From Kosakonia sp. SMBL-WEM22 (GTDB lineage Bacteria > Pseudomonadota > Gammaproteobacteria > Enterobacterales > Enterobacteriaceae), in the NCBI RefSeq assembly GCF_014490785.1, contig NZ_CP051488.1, forward strand, positions 62,001-126,000: 64,000 bases of DNA, read 5' to 3'. Under the pieces are notes generated by a model that saw only the letters and a list, made by a program, of their open reading frames with translations, ran no database searches and was not told the DNA's origin. Numbering within the stretch: position 1 is the stretch's first letter; every line of letters begins with the position of its first letter. Position numbers and translations under genes: made by a program. Below, piece by piece: positions 44,104 through 53,295 of this stretch.

Positions 44104-44559
44104 TTATTGACGCCCGGAGTGGCCAAAGCCGCCTTCGCCACGCACGGTGGCATCGAACTCTTCCACCAGGTTAAATTCAGCCTGCACCACCGGTACAAAG
44201 ACCATCTGCGCGATACGCTCGCCAGGCACGATGGTGAAGCTCTCTTTCCCGCGGTTCCAGACGGAGACCATCAGTTGCCCCTGGTAATCGGAATCAATCA
44301 GCCCAACCAGGTTGCCCAGTACCACGCCATGTTTATGACCCAGGCCCGAGCGCGGCAAAATGACGGCTGCAAGGGTTGGGTCGGCAATGTGAATCGCCAG
44401 ACCTGTAGGCAGCAGTGTGGTGGCGCCTGGCGCCAGCTCTACGGCGTCATCCAGACAGGCGCGCAGGTCAAGACCGGCGGAGCCGGAAGTGGCATAGGTC
44501 GGCAGCGGGAACTGCTCACCCACACGCGGGTCCAGAATCTTAACGTCGATTTTTTTCAT
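44104..44559 (-). CDS. dut: dUTP diphosphatase
   Basis: The 151-residue enzyme (from ATG 44559; an adjacent ATG at 44562 would add one Met) hydrolyses dUTP to dUMP. All five dUTPase motifs are present: ATSGSAGLDLRA, LPRSGLG, GLIDSDYQGQL, GERIAQM and the C-terminal RGEGGFGHSGRQ arm. Longer frames to 44700 lie inside coaBC and are not family sequence. It overlaps the coaBC 3' end by 20 bp, so it is probably cotranscribed. Confidence 0.97.
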   Translation of the reverse strand: MKKIDVKILDPRVGEQFPLPTYATSGSAGLDLRACLDDAVELAPGATTLLPTGLAIHIADPTLAAVILPRSGLGHKHGVVLGNLVGLIDSDYQGQLMVSVWNRGKESFTIVPGERIAQMVFVPVVQAEFNLVEEFDATVRGEGGFGHSGRQ

Positions 44560-45754
44560 CATAACGGGTAACAATCTCGTCCAGTAATAGGTGTCCCAGC
44601 AGCGCTTTGCGCTCCAGCGGCAAGCGCTTATCGCCATCTTGCCAGAACAGATGTAATGCGTTGTTGTCGCTATTAAAGCCTTGATTAGATTGCGAAACAT
44701 CGTTGGCGCAAATCAGGTCGAGGTTTTTGCGGGCGCGTTTCTGCCGGGCGTATTCTTCCACATTATTCGTTTCCGCGGCAAACCCAACAACATAAGGTCG
44801 ATGATTGGTGAGCGCCGCAACGCCGGCGACGATATCGGGGTTCTTCACCATTTTTAGTGTGATTTCATCGCCTTGCTTTTTAATTTTCTCCGGCGCGATC
44901 TCGCTGGCCCGATAGTCAGCGACCGCCGCGCAGCCGATAAAAATATGCTGCTGCTGGGCGCGCTGCTGTACTGCCGCTTCCATCTCAAGGGCGGTAGTGA
45001 CATCCACGCGCTGAACTAAGGCGGGCGTAGGTAGCGACACCGGGCCTGAAACCAGCGTCACATTCGCGCCGCGCTTCGCAGCTGCTTCGGCGATCGCGAA
45101 GCCCATTTTGCCAGAGCTGAGATTAGTGATGTAGCGCACCGGATCCAGCGGTTCACGGGTCGGACCGGCGGTAATCATAATGTTCAGATGTTGCAGATCC
45201 TTGACCGGCGAAAAGTGAGCCGCGGCCATATCGACGATGGTGAGCGGATCGAGCATGCGGCCCGGGCCAACGTCGCCGCACGCCTGGCTACCGCTGTCTG
45301 GCCCCCACAACAGCAGGCCGCGCGACGCCAGCACCTGTAAATTGTGCTGGGTAGTGGCGTTGCGGTACATCTGCTGATTCATCGCCGGGACAACCGCAAC
45401 CGGTGACGGCGTGGCCAGGCAGATAGTTGTGACCAGGTCATTCGCCATGCCCGCCGCGACGCGAGCGATTAAATCGGCGGTGGCGGGAGCCAGAATCACC
45501 AGATCGGCCCATTTACCCAACTCAATATGCCCCATTGCCGCTTCCGCGGCGGGGTCGAGCAGGCTGTCGGAGACAGGATAACCGGAAACGGCCTGCAGAC
45601 TTAGCGGTGTGATAAAGGCTTTGGCGGCCTCGGTCAGCGCCACGCGGACTTCCGCACCGCGATCGCGCAAGCGGCGCACCAGCTCAGGCGCTTTATAGGC
45701 CGCGATACCCCCGCTTACGCCGAGGACAATTTTTTTACCCGCCAGAGTTGTCAT
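44540..45754 (-). CDS. coaBC: Phosphopantothenoylcysteine decarboxylase/synthetase CoaBC
   Basis: From ATG 45754 (MTTLAGKKIVLGVSGGIAAY) the product has 404 residues; E. coli Dfp has 406. The N-terminal flavoprotein decarboxylase domain has the catalytic His in MGHIELGKW (residue 76) and Cys in SGSQACGDVGPGRM. The C-terminal synthetase domain has NLSSGKMGFAIAEAA and the EKIKK lysine. The enzyme performs two steps of coenzyme A synthesis. The frame extends upstream to 45898, but those residues do not match the family. Confidence 0.97.
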   Translation of the reverse strand: MTTLAGKKIVLGVSGGIAAYKAPELVRRLRDRGAEVRVALTEAAKAFITPLSLQAVSGYPVSDSLLDPAAEAAMGHIELGKWADLVILAPATADLIARVAAGMANDLVTTICLATPSPVAVVPAMNQQMYRNATTQHNLQVLASRGLLLWGPDSGSQACGDVGPGRMLDPLTIVDMAAAHFSPVKDLQHLNIMITAGPTREPLDPVRYITNLSSGKMGFAIAEAAAKRGANVTLVSGPVSLPTPALVQRVDVTTALEMEAAVQQRAQQQHIFIGCAAVADYRASEIAPEKIKKQGDEITLKMVKNPDIVAGVAALTNHRPYVVGFAAETNNVEEYARQKRARKNLDLICANDVSQSNQGFNSDNNALHLFWQDGDKRLPLERKALLGHLLLDEIVTRYDEKNRR

Positions 45755-45923
45755 GATTCTTTCCCGTTGGATTCGCCAGAGGCTGGGGATTTTATCACAA
45801 TCCTGATGTCGTCGTGCCTGTGCCCGTGAACCACTTTGCGAGGCGTTACGCAGCATTGAAAAGTGCCATTCGATGAGCATCTCTGGATGTGGCAGCATGA
45901 GAGCCAGACAGGGAGGTGTAGAT

Positions 45924-46592
45924 ATGGCGATTGTGTTAATTCCTCAAAAGCCGCGTGAAAAGATGATGCAGTTGGGCGTTGAGTCTCTTACGGATGTTGA
46001 GTTACTGGCACTGTTTTTACGCACTGGCGCATGCGGGAAAAGCGTACTTACCGTCGCGCGCGAGATGTTAAACCACTTCAGCTCGCTCCACTCTCTGCTC
46101 TGTGCTGACTACGATGAGTTTCGTTTTATCTCGGGCATTGGCATTGCCAAATATACGCAGCTCAGGGGCATCGGTGAACTGGCAAGGCGCTCCTACAACG
46201 CGCGTATTGCCGAGGAGAGTTCTCTGCTCAGCCCGGATATGGTGCGGGAATTTTTGCAAAGCCAGCTGGCAAACGAAGAGCGTGAGGTCTTTATGGTTAT
46301 CCTGCTTGATAACCGCAACCGCATCATCAAACACGCCCGGCTATTTTCCGGCACGATTAACCATGTTGAGGTGCATCCGCGAGAAATTTTACGCGAAGCA
46401 ATAAAATTCAATGCGGTCGGCGTGATCCTCGCGCATAATCACCCCTCGGGTAATGCTGAGCCCAGCAGAGCAGATAAGGCCATCACCGAACGAGTGATAA
46501 AATGCTGCCAACTCATGGACATTCGCGTTCTTGATCATCTGGTCATTGGTCGCGGTGAGTGCGTTTCTTTTGCGGAACGCGGTTGGATTTAG
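45924..46592 (+). CDS. radC: RadC family JAMM/MPN+ protein
   Basis: From ATG 45924 (RBS GGGAGG) the product is 222 residues, equal to E. coli RadC. The N-terminal HhH-like region (TDVELLALFLRTGACGKSVL, SGIGIAKYTQLRGIGELARR) precedes the JAMM metal site EVHPREI, then LAHNHPSGNAEPSRAD. The biochemical role is unresolved despite its historical name; RadC proteins are linked to DNA metabolism. It is divergent from coaBC. Confidence 0.95.
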   Translation: MAIVLIPQKPREKMMQLGVESLTDVELLALFLRTGACGKSVLTVAREMLNHFSSLHSLLCADYDEFRFISGIGIAKYTQLRGIGELARRSYNARIAEESSLLSPDMVREFLQSQLANEEREVFMVILLDNRNRIIKHARLFSGTINHVEVHPREILREAIKFNAVGVILAHNHPSGNAEPSRADKAITERVIKCCQLMDIRVLDHLVIGRGECVSFAERGWI

Positions 46593-46634
46593 ACCACTTT
46601 GCGCGATCCATCGGGATCTTTGTCTGTTCGGGAC

Positions 46635-46663
46635 TTGAGCACACCGCCGAGTCAGCGTATACT
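46635..46663 (+). promoter_or_regulatory. rpmBG promoter
   Basis: TTGAGC (46635-46640), a 17-bp spacer and TATACT (46658-46663) form a good sigma-70 promoter about 145 bp upstream of rpmB. The leader of about 140 nt before the rpmB ATG may carry translational control. Confidence 0.7.
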
Positions 46664-46808
46664 ACGCCACCTTTGAGAATCTCGGGTTTGGCATTTGGGC
46701 CTGGCAATCGAGAGTTCACATAGAACTGCGATGACCGGGCTGTAAAGCCTGACGAGGCGCCAATACCCCATACGAAGCTCGAGCTAATTTGATTTTTGGA
46801 GAATAGAC

Positions 46809-47045
46809 ATGTCCCGAGTCTGCCAAGTTACTGGCAAGCGTCCGGTGACCGGTAATAACCGTTCCCACGCACTGAACGCGACTAAACGCCGTTTCCTGCC
46901 GAACCTGCACTCTCACCGTTTTTGGGTTGAGAGCGAAAAGCGTTTTGTCACCCTGCGTGTATCTGCTAAAGGTATGCGTGTAATTGATAAGAAAGGCATC
47001 GATACAGTTCTGTCTGAACTGCGTGCCCGTGGCGAAAAGTACTAA
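46809..47045 (+). CDS. rpmB: 50S ribosomal protein L28
   Basis: The 78-residue basic protein starts MSRVCQVTGKRPVTGNNRSH and contains KRRFLPNLHSHRFWVESEKR, as in E. coli L28. A GGAG ribosome site precedes the ATG. rpmG follows after 20 bp. Confidence 0.98.
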   Translation: MSRVCQVTGKRPVTGNNRSHALNATKRRFLPNLHSHRFWVESEKRFVTLRVSAKGMRVIDKKGIDTVLSELRARGEKY

Positions 47046-47065
47046 GTACTTAAAGGATAAAAATC

Positions 47066-47233
47066 ATGGCTAAAGGTATTCGTGAGAAAATCAAGCTGGT
47101 TTCTTCCGCTGGTACTGGTCACTTCTACACCACCACGAAGAACAAACGTACTAAGCCGGAAAAACTGGAACTGAAAAAGTTCGATCCAGTTGTCCGTCAG
47201 CACGTGATGTACAAAGAAGCTAAAATTAAATAA
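47066..47233 (+). CDS. rpmG: 50S ribosomal protein L33
   Basis: The 55-residue protein MAKGIREKIKLVSSAGTGHF, then YTTTKNKRTKPEKLELKKFD and a Lys-rich end is L33. It is short but certain. AAAGGATAA precedes the ATG. It is the second gene of the rpmBG operon and is followed directly by a strong terminator. Confidence 0.98.
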   Translation: MAKGIREKIKLVSSAGTGHFYTTTKNKRTKPEKLELKKFDPVVRQHVMYKEAKIK

Positions 47234-47250
47234 TTTTAGTTTTCTTGAAC

Positions 47251-47277
47251 AAAAACCCCGCTCTGTCGGGGTTTTTG
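47251..47277 (+). terminator. rpmBG terminator
   Basis: AAAAACCCCG-CTCTGT-CGGGGTTTTT: a 10-bp stem with T run, 17 bp past rpmG. It separates the ribosomal genes from mutM. Confidence 0.9.
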
Positions 47278-47311
47278 CATTTCTGATAGCCCGCCAAAAG
47301 CCGGAGATGAG

Positions 47312-48121
47312 ATGCCTGAATTACCTGAAGTTGAAACCAGCCGCAGAGGCATTGAGCCGCACCTGGTCGGTGAAACCATCCTGCATGCCGTGGTGCGTAA
47401 CAGTCGGCTACGCTGGCCTGTTTCCGAAGAGATCCATAGCCTGAGCGACAAACCGGTGCTCAGCGTGCAGCGACGCGCTAAATACTTGTTGCTGGAGCTG
47501 CCGGATGGCTGGATCATCATTCATCTCGGTATGTCCGGCAGTCTGCGCGTTCTACCCCACGAGCTTCCCGCGCAAAAACATGACCATGTTGATCTGGTCA
47601 TGAGCAACGGCAAAGTGCTGCGTTACACCGATCCGCGTCGTTTCGGTGCATGGCTATGGACCAAAGAGCTGGAAGGGCACAACGTGCTGGCGCATCTCGG
47701 CCCGGAGCCGTTGAGCAACGCCTTTAACGTCGACTATCTGCGTGAGAAGTGCGCGAAGAAGAAAACGGCGATAAAACCCTGGCTGATGGATAACAAGCTG
47801 GTGGTGGGCGTCGGCAATATCTACGCCAGCGAATCGCTGTTTGCCGCCGGGATCCATCCCGATCGGCTGGCCTCATCCCTCTCGCAGCAGGAGTATGAAC
47901 TGCTGGTACGCGTGATCAAAGCGGTGTTGTTGCGCTCTATTGAGCAGGGCGGAACGACGCTGAAAGACTTCCTGCAAAGCGACGGCAAACCTGGTTATTT
48001 CGCACAGGAGCTGCAGGTTTACGGGCGGGAAGGACAGCCTTGTCGCATCTGCGGCACGCCAATCTTGGCGGCAAAACATGCGCAGCGTTCAACGTTTTAC
48101 TGCCGGCAGTGTCAGAAATAG
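47312..48121 (+). CDS. mutM: Formamidopyrimidine-DNA glycosylase MutM (Fpg)
   Basis: The 269-residue DNA repair enzyme removes 8-oxoguanine and cleaves the strand. The mature N-terminal Pro2-Glu3 catalytic site is in MPELPEVETSRRG, the conserved Lys in RRAKYLLLELP, the helix-2-turn-helix in LVVGVGNIYASESLFAAGI, and the C-terminal zinc finger in CRICGTPILAAKHAQRSTFY followed by CRQC. Length equals E. coli MutM. Confidence 0.98.
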   Translation: MPELPEVETSRRGIEPHLVGETILHAVVRNSRLRWPVSEEIHSLSDKPVLSVQRRAKYLLLELPDGWIIIHLGMSGSLRVLPHELPAQKHDHVDLVMSNGKVLRYTDPRRFGAWLWTKELEGHNVLAHLGPEPLSNAFNVDYLREKCAKKKTAIKPWLMDNKLVVGVGNIYASESLFAAGIHPDRLASSLSQQEYELLVRVIKAVLLRSIEQGGTTLKDFLQSDGKPGYFAQELQVYGREGQPCRICGTPILAAKHAQRSTFYCRQCQK

Positions 48122-48131
48122 GTGGGGAATA

Positions 48132-48154
48132 AAGCCGGATTAGCTATCCGGCTT
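48132..48154. terminator. Hairpin between convergent mutM and coaD
   Basis: AAGCCGGAT-TAGCT-ATCCGGCTT, a perfect 9-bp stem in the 39-bp gap between the two stops. It probably ends transcription from both sides, although the T runs are short. Confidence 0.65.
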
Positions 48155-48160
48155 CGAAGC

Positions 48161-48640
48161 TTACTTCAGCTTATCAAGCAGCGCTTGGTGAACCGGCTGC
48201 GGCAGGAAATGTGCGACATCACCCTGGTGGCGCGCCACCTCTTTGACCAGCGAAGAGGAGATAAATGACCACTCTTTCGACGGCATTAAATAGACGCTTT
48301 CCAGATCCGGCATCAGATGCCGGTTCATATGCGCCAACTGCATCTCATACTCAAAATCCGCTACCGCGCGCAGACCACGGATCAAAATCGTGGCCTGCTG
48401 GTCACGTGCGAAGTTAGCCATCAGATCGCTAAAGCCGACTACCGTGACATTTCGCAAATGTGCCGTCGCCTGCTGCGCCAGCGCAACGCGCTCATCGAGG
48501 CTGAACATCGGTTTTTTGCTCGGGCTGGCGGCAATCGCCAGTATCAGCTCATCAAACATCGCGGCGGCACGGGTCACAATATCGATATGCCCGTTGGTGA
48601 TGGGATCAAACGTACCAGGGTAGATCGCCCGCTTTTGCAT
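48161..48640 (-). CDS. coaD: Phosphopantetheine adenylyltransferase
   Basis: The 159-residue enzyme makes dephospho-CoA from 4'-phosphopantetheine and ATP. The nucleotidyltransferase motif is YPGTFDPITNGHIDIV, with the second signature region EWSFISSSLVKEVARHQGDV. Length equals E. coli CoaD. It follows waaA by 8 bp in the same direction, as in other enteric bacteria. Confidence 0.98.
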   Translation of the reverse strand: MQKRAIYPGTFDPITNGHIDIVTRAAAMFDELILAIAASPSKKPMFSLDERVALAQQATAHLRNVTVVGFSDLMANFARDQQATILIRGLRAVADFEYEMQLAHMNRHLMPDLESVYLMPSKEWSFISSSLVKEVARHQGDVAHFLPQPVHQALLDKLK

Positions 48641-48648
48641 AATCGACC

Positions 48649-49926
48649 TTATTGCGCTTTAGGTGGCAGGTAGGGTTCCAGCAGTTGCAACAAAAGCTGC
48701 AGAGCGCCCTGATTCTGATAGAGCACTTCCACTGCGTGGCGACCGTAAAAACTCCGGTAATCTTCATCGGTCAACAAAGAGGTGACCTCTTTGATGAGCG
48801 CGTCCACATCGTTTACGGTGATCAACCCATCGGCCTGCGTCAACCGCGCGCAGATATCTTTGAAGTTGAACGTATGCGGCCCCATCAGCACAGGTATTGC
48901 ATGCGCGGCGGCTTCAAGTGGGTTATGACCGCCTCTCTCGACCAGCGACCCGCCGACAAACGCCAAATCGGCAATGCCGTAAAGCAGCATCAGCTCGCCC
49001 ATCGTATCGCCAACCACCACCTGGGTGCTGGCAGAGGGGATTTCGCCGGAAGAGCGTGTGATGAAACTCAAACCTGCCTCCCGCACCATATTTACGGCGT
49101 CAGGGAAGCGTTCAGGATGACGTGGAACCAGAATCAAGAGTAAATCAGGAAACTGTTTTAGCAAGGCCTGATGCGCGAGCAGCATAATGCTCTCTTCGCC
49201 TTCGTGGGTGCTGGTAGCAATCCAGACCGGACGATGCGGCGCCCACTGACGACGCAGGGCGACAGCGCGGGAGGCAAGTTGCGGTGTGACAGAGATATCG
49301 AACTTCAGGCTACCGGTTACTGTAAGCTGGTTGCGTTTAGCGCCAAGTGCAATAAAACGGTCGCCATCTTCGCTGTTTTGCGCGGCAATTAGCGTAATTT
49401 TGCGCAGCAATTTCTGAATAAATTTACCCAACTTCGCATAGCCAGCGGCGGAGCGCGCCGAGAGACGGGCGTTAGCAATCACCAGCGGAATGCTTCGTTT
49501 ATGCAGAGCGCTAATCAGGTTAGGCCACAGCTCGGTTTCCATTATCAACACCAGCTTAGGGTCGACCTTATCGAGGAAACGGTTTAGCGCGTCTGGCAGA
49601 TCGTAAGGCAGATAAACATGCTGAACGTCGCCACCGAATGCTGACATTACCCGCTCGGAGCCGGTTGGTGTCATGGTGGTAACGGTAATGGGCAGATCGG
49701 GATAGCGGTGACGTAAGGCGCGCACCAGCGGAATGGCGGCCAGCGTTTCGCCCACGGAAACGGAGTGCAGCATGATGCCGCCTGCTTTCAACGGCTTATT
49801 GTAGAAGCCATAGCGCTCGCCCCAGCGTTTACGGTAAGCCGGAGCTTTTGCACCACGCACCCACAACCGCACCCAAATCAGCGGCTGAATAATGTACAGC
49901 AGTGTGGTGTAGAGCAATTGGAGCAT
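48649..49926 (-). CDS. waaA: Kdo transferase WaaA (KdtA)
   Basis: The 425-residue bifunctional enzyme adds two Kdo sugars to lipid IVA at the inner membrane. The N-terminal helix LLYTTLLYIIQPLIWVRLWV anchors it. HSVSVGETLAAIPLVRALRH and later GHNPLEAAAHAIPVLMGPHT, which serves the GT30/GT-B fold, are conserved. Length equals the E. coli protein. It is divergent from the waaQ operon. Confidence 0.97.
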   Translation of the reverse strand: MLQLLYTTLLYIIQPLIWVRLWVRGAKAPAYRKRWGERYGFYNKPLKAGGIMLHSVSVGETLAAIPLVRALRHRYPDLPITVTTMTPTGSERVMSAFGGDVQHVYLPYDLPDALNRFLDKVDPKLVLIMETELWPNLISALHKRSIPLVIANARLSARSAAGYAKLGKFIQKLLRKITLIAAQNSEDGDRFIALGAKRNQLTVTGSLKFDISVTPQLASRAVALRRQWAPHRPVWIATSTHEGEESIMLLAHQALLKQFPDLLLILVPRHPERFPDAVNMVREAGLSFITRSSGEIPSASTQVVVGDTMGELMLLYGIADLAFVGGSLVERGGHNPLEAAAHAIPVLMGPHTFNFKDICARLTQADGLITVNDVDALIKEVTSLLTDEDYRSFYGRHAVEVLYQNQGALQLLLQLLEPYLPPKAQ

Positions 49927-50309
49927 AGTACGTTGCAGGCTTAGGAATGTGCTGGGGATTTTATGTATTTAGTACCGTCATTGCTATTACTTTTGCTGAA
50001 ATCGACCAAATTCGCCTCTTATCACGTCATGAGTATCACTCTTATCAATTTTTTTTCATTTTTATCTAATTATTGAATGTTTCAGAACGAACTGATTATG
50101 ACCATGTAGTAATGCTGATTATTTATATTGTTGATTTTTATTTTAATTTTCAGGTCTTTGTTGAAAAGTGCTTCGAGTCGGATTGGTGATAAAGAAGTGG
50201 TACAATAAAGGATCTATAAGTACGCAATATCAGTGTTCAGGTAGCTGTCGAGCCTGGGGCGGTAGCGTGCCTGTAATTTTTCACGGATATACATCAAGAA
50301 GAGCCGATT
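49927..50309. other. waaA-waaQ intergenic region
   Basis: About 380 bp of AT-rich DNA between divergent genes. It carries the waaA promoter, the waaQ operon promoter (not pinned down; TACAAT at 50201 is a candidate -10 without a good -35) and the JUMPstart leader. No ORF is supported. Confidence 0.7.
50231..50269 (+). promoter_or_regulatory. JUMPstart sequence with ops element
   Basis: CAGTGTTCAGGTAGCTGTCG followed by AGCCTGGGGCGGTAGCGTG is a near-consensus JUMPstart. The ops core GGCGGTAGCGTG (50258-50269) lies 41 bp before waaQ. In enteric bacteria ops pauses RNA polymerase and recruits RfaH, which suppresses termination through long envelope operons such as waaQ. Confidence 0.92.
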
Positions 50310-51362
50310 GTGGAAAAGCCATTTCACCGAATTCTGGTTATTAAAATGCGTTTTCATGGAGACATGCTGCTGACCACGCCGGTCGTCAGCACGTTAAAAC
50401 GCAACTATCCTGATGCGCGCATTGATATGCTGCTCTACAAAGACACAATGCCAATCTTATCCGAAAACCCTGAAATCCATGCTCTTTATGGCATGAGCAA
50501 TAAGGGGACGTCATTGAAGGAAAAGATAGGGAATTTCTTCAGTCTGGTGAGCCAATTACGCAAGAATAACTACGATCTCATCGTCAATCTGACGGATCAA
50601 CACATTGTGGCGCCGCTGGTACGCTTTCTGCCAGCAAAAGTGAAAATTTCGCAGGATTACGCCCATCGGCAGTCTGCTTTCTGGAAAAAAAGCTTTACTC
50701 ATCTTGCGCCGTTTGCCGGTGAACACGCGGTGGAACGTAATTTATCGACTCTGGCTCCACTGGGAATTACTGACTTCTGCCGTGATACCACCATGAGCTA
50801 TGCGCCCGAACACTGGGAGCGCATGCGCAGCGTGTTGGATGAGGCTGGCGTTGGTGAGCACTATGTCGTTGTGCAGCCAACAGCCCGCCAGCTGTTTAAA
50901 TGCTGGGATAATGAAAAATTCTCGCAGGTGATCGATGCCCTGCAAGCCCGGGGATATGACGTCGTACTGACTTCCGGCCCGGGCGCTGACGATCTCGCCT
51001 GCGTTGAGGAGATTGCCCGCGGATGTGCGCGCAGGCCCGTCACTTCTCTGGCGGGTAAAACGCGTTTTCCTGAACTCGGTGCCTTAATCGCCCACGCCGC
51101 GCTGTTTATTGGCGTGGATTCTGCGCCAGGCCATATCGCCGCTGCGGTAAAGACGCCGATTATCTGCCTCTTTGGTGCCACCGACCACGTTTTCTGGCGA
51201 CCATGGAGCGACAACATCATCCAGTTCTGGGCCGGTAATTATCAGCCGATGCCGCCGCGCAGCCAGTTGGACAGAAACAAGAAGTATCTCTCTGTTATTC
51301 CGGCAGAAGACGTCATCGCGGCGACAGAGAAGATGTTGCCCTCTTTAGAAGGCGTCTGCTGA
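50310..51362 (+). CDS. waaQ: LPS core heptosyltransferase III WaaQ
   Basis: The 350-residue GT9 enzyme adds the branching heptose III to heptose II of the inner core. It starts with GTG (MEKPFHRILVIKMRFHGDML). HGDMLLTTPVVSTLK is the N-terminal motif and FIGVDSAPGHIAAAVKTPII, then LFGATDHVFWRPW, the ADP-heptose-binding C-terminal domain. It is first in the waaQGPBOJY operon and its stop overlaps the waaG start. Confidence 0.95.
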   Translation: MEKPFHRILVIKMRFHGDMLLTTPVVSTLKRNYPDARIDMLLYKDTMPILSENPEIHALYGMSNKGTSLKEKIGNFFSLVSQLRKNNYDLIVNLTDQHIVAPLVRFLPAKVKISQDYAHRQSAFWKKSFTHLAPFAGEHAVERNLSTLAPLGITDFCRDTTMSYAPEHWERMRSVLDEAGVGEHYVVVQPTARQLFKCWDNEKFSQVIDALQARGYDVVLTSGPGADDLACVEEIARGCARRPVTSLAGKTRFPELGALIAHAALFIGVDSAPGHIAAAVKTPIICLFGATDHVFWRPWSDNIIQFWAGNYQPMPPRSQLDRNKKYLSVIPAEDVIAATEKMLPSLEGVC

Positions 51363-52486
51363 TGATTGTCGCTTTCTGTTTATACAAATATTTTCCCTTT
51401 GGCGGCCTGCAGCGCGACTTTATGCGTATTGCGCAGACCGTCGCCGGGCGCGGGCATCATGTCAGGGTCTATGTGCAGTCATGGGAAGGCGAGCAGCCCA
51501 CAGAGTTTGAGCTGATCCGCGTCCCGGTCACGTCGCGCACCAACCACGGGCGCAACGCTGAGTATCACGCCTGGGTAGTGGCGCATCTGGCGAAACATCC
51601 CGCCGATCGCGTGGTCGGCTTTAATAAAATGCCGGGACTGGATGTCTACTATGCGGCCGACGTTTGCTATGCCGAAAAAGTGGCGCAGGAGAAGGGCTTC
51701 TTTTACCGCCTGACCGCCCGTTATCGCCATTATGCCGCCTTTGAGAAAGCGACCTTTGAACAAGGGAAAGCGACGCAGCTGCTGATGCTGACCGACAAGC
51801 AGATCGGCGATTTTCAGCGGCATTACCATACTGAAAGCGAAAGATTTCACATTCTGCCGCCGGGGATCTATCCCGATCGTAAATACAGCCAGCAGATCGC
51901 CAATGCCCGCCAGATCTACCGTGAAAAAAACGGCATCGCGGACGATCAATTCTGGTTGTTACAGATCGGATCCGATTTCAGCAGGAAAGGCGTTGATCGT
52001 ACGCTTGCCGCTGTTGCCGCGCTGCCAGAAGCATTAAGAAAAAAGACTCAGCTGTTTATCGTCGGCCAGGACAAGCCGGGGCGCTTTGCCGCACAGGCAG
52101 CGAAGGCAGGTATCAAAGATAACGTGCACTTCTTTTCAGGGCGTAGCGATGTGGCTGAGCTGATGGCGGGTGCCGATCTGCTGATGCATCCGGCCTACCA
52201 GGAAGCGGCGGGCATTGTGCTGCTTGAAGCGATAACCGCGGGTCTGCCGGTGATCGTCAGCAGCGTTTGCGGATATGCGCCCTACATTGCCCGTGCGCAG
52301 TGCGGTGTGGTAATCGAGGATCCATGGTCTCAGGCCGCGTTAAACGAGGCGCTACAGCGTGCATTGCAAGAGCCTGCCCTGCGCGAAGCATGGGCGGAGC
52401 GGGCGCGGTATTTCGCGGATACAGAAGATCTTTATAGCCTGCCGGAGAGAGCGGCGGACATCATTACGGGTGAAGTGAATGGTTGA
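51362..52486 (+). CDS. waaG: LPS glucosyltransferase I WaaG
   Basis: The 374-residue GT4 enzyme adds the first glucose of the outer core to heptose II. Start MIVAFCLYKYFPFGGLQRDF is canonical. The donor-site motif EAAGIVLLEAITAGLPVIVS (E(x7)E type) and GSDFSRKGVDR are present. Length equals E. coli WaaG. It overlaps waaQ by one base and waaP by 8 bases. Confidence 0.97.
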   Translation: MIVAFCLYKYFPFGGLQRDFMRIAQTVAGRGHHVRVYVQSWEGEQPTEFELIRVPVTSRTNHGRNAEYHAWVVAHLAKHPADRVVGFNKMPGLDVYYAADVCYAEKVAQEKGFFYRLTARYRHYAAFEKATFEQGKATQLLMLTDKQIGDFQRHYHTESERFHILPPGIYPDRKYSQQIANARQIYREKNGIADDQFWLLQIGSDFSRKGVDRTLAAVAALPEALRKKTQLFIVGQDKPGRFAAQAAKAGIKDNVHFFSGRSDVAELMAGADLLMHPAYQEAAGIVLLEAITAGLPVIVSSVCGYAPYIARAQCGVVIEDPWSQAALNEALQRALQEPALREAWAERARYFADTEDLYSLPERAADIITGEVNG

Positions 52487-53276
52487 ATTGAAAGAGCCGC
52501 TGGCGACACTCTGGCGGGGTAAAGATGCGTTTGCCGAAGTGGAAAAGTTACAGGGCGAGGTATTTCGCCAGCTCGAAACGCGCCGCACCCTGCGTTTTGA
52601 ACTCGCCGGTAAAAGCTATTTCCTGAAGTGGCATCAGGGCACCGCGTTTAAAGAGGTGGTGAAAAATCTGCTTTCGCTGCGTCTGCCGGTACTGGGCGCC
52701 GATCGCGAGTGGAAAGCCATTCATCGTCTGCATGATGCAGGTGTTGATACCATGCACGGCGTTGGGTTTGGCGAAAAGGGTGCCAACCCTATCAATAAAA
52801 CGTCTTTCATTATCACTGAAGATCTGACGCCAACCATTAGCCTTGAAGACTATTGCGCTGACTGGCTGACGACGCCGCCGGAGCCGCGTGTCAAACGGAT
52901 GATTATTCGGCGTGTTGCCACCATGGTGCGCAAGATGCATCAGGCCGGGGTAAACCATCGGGACTGCTATATCTGCCATTTCCTGCTCCATCTGCCTTTT
53001 GAAGGCGACGAAAAGAGCCTGAAAATCTCGGTGATCGATCTGCATCGTGCGCAAATGCGTGCCCATGTGCCGACGCGCTGGCGTGATAAAGATCTGGTTG
53101 GGCTCTACTTCTCTTCACTCAATATTGGTCTTACCCAGCGGGATATCTGGCGTTTTCTTACCGTCTACTTTGCCGCCTCGCCGCGAAAGATTGTCCAGCA
53201 AGAGGCTGGTTTATTAGCGCAAGCGCAGGCTCGGGCTGAAAAAATCCGCGAAAGAACGGAACGTAAATCTCTCTAA
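52479..53276 (+). CDS. waaP: LPS heptose I kinase WaaP
   Basis: The 265-residue kinase phosphorylates heptose I, which is needed for outer-membrane stability. It has a eukaryotic-kinase-like fold with the catalytic loop NHRDCYICHF (Asp near residue 162) and the metal-binding VIDLHRAQM. Length equals E. coli WaaP. Its start overlaps waaG by 8 bp. Confidence 0.96.
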   Translation: MVELKEPLATLWRGKDAFAEVEKLQGEVFRQLETRRTLRFELAGKSYFLKWHQGTAFKEVVKNLLSLRLPVLGADREWKAIHRLHDAGVDTMHGVGFGEKGANPINKTSFIITEDLTPTISLEDYCADWLTTPPEPRVKRMIIRRVATMVRKMHQAGVNHRDCYICHFLLHLPFEGDEKSLKISVIDLHRAQMRAHVPTRWRDKDLVGLYFSSLNIGLTQRDIWRFLTVYFAASPRKIVQQEAGLLAQAQARAEKIRERTERKSL

Positions 53277-53295
53277 AATGAGAAGTGGTCACTCA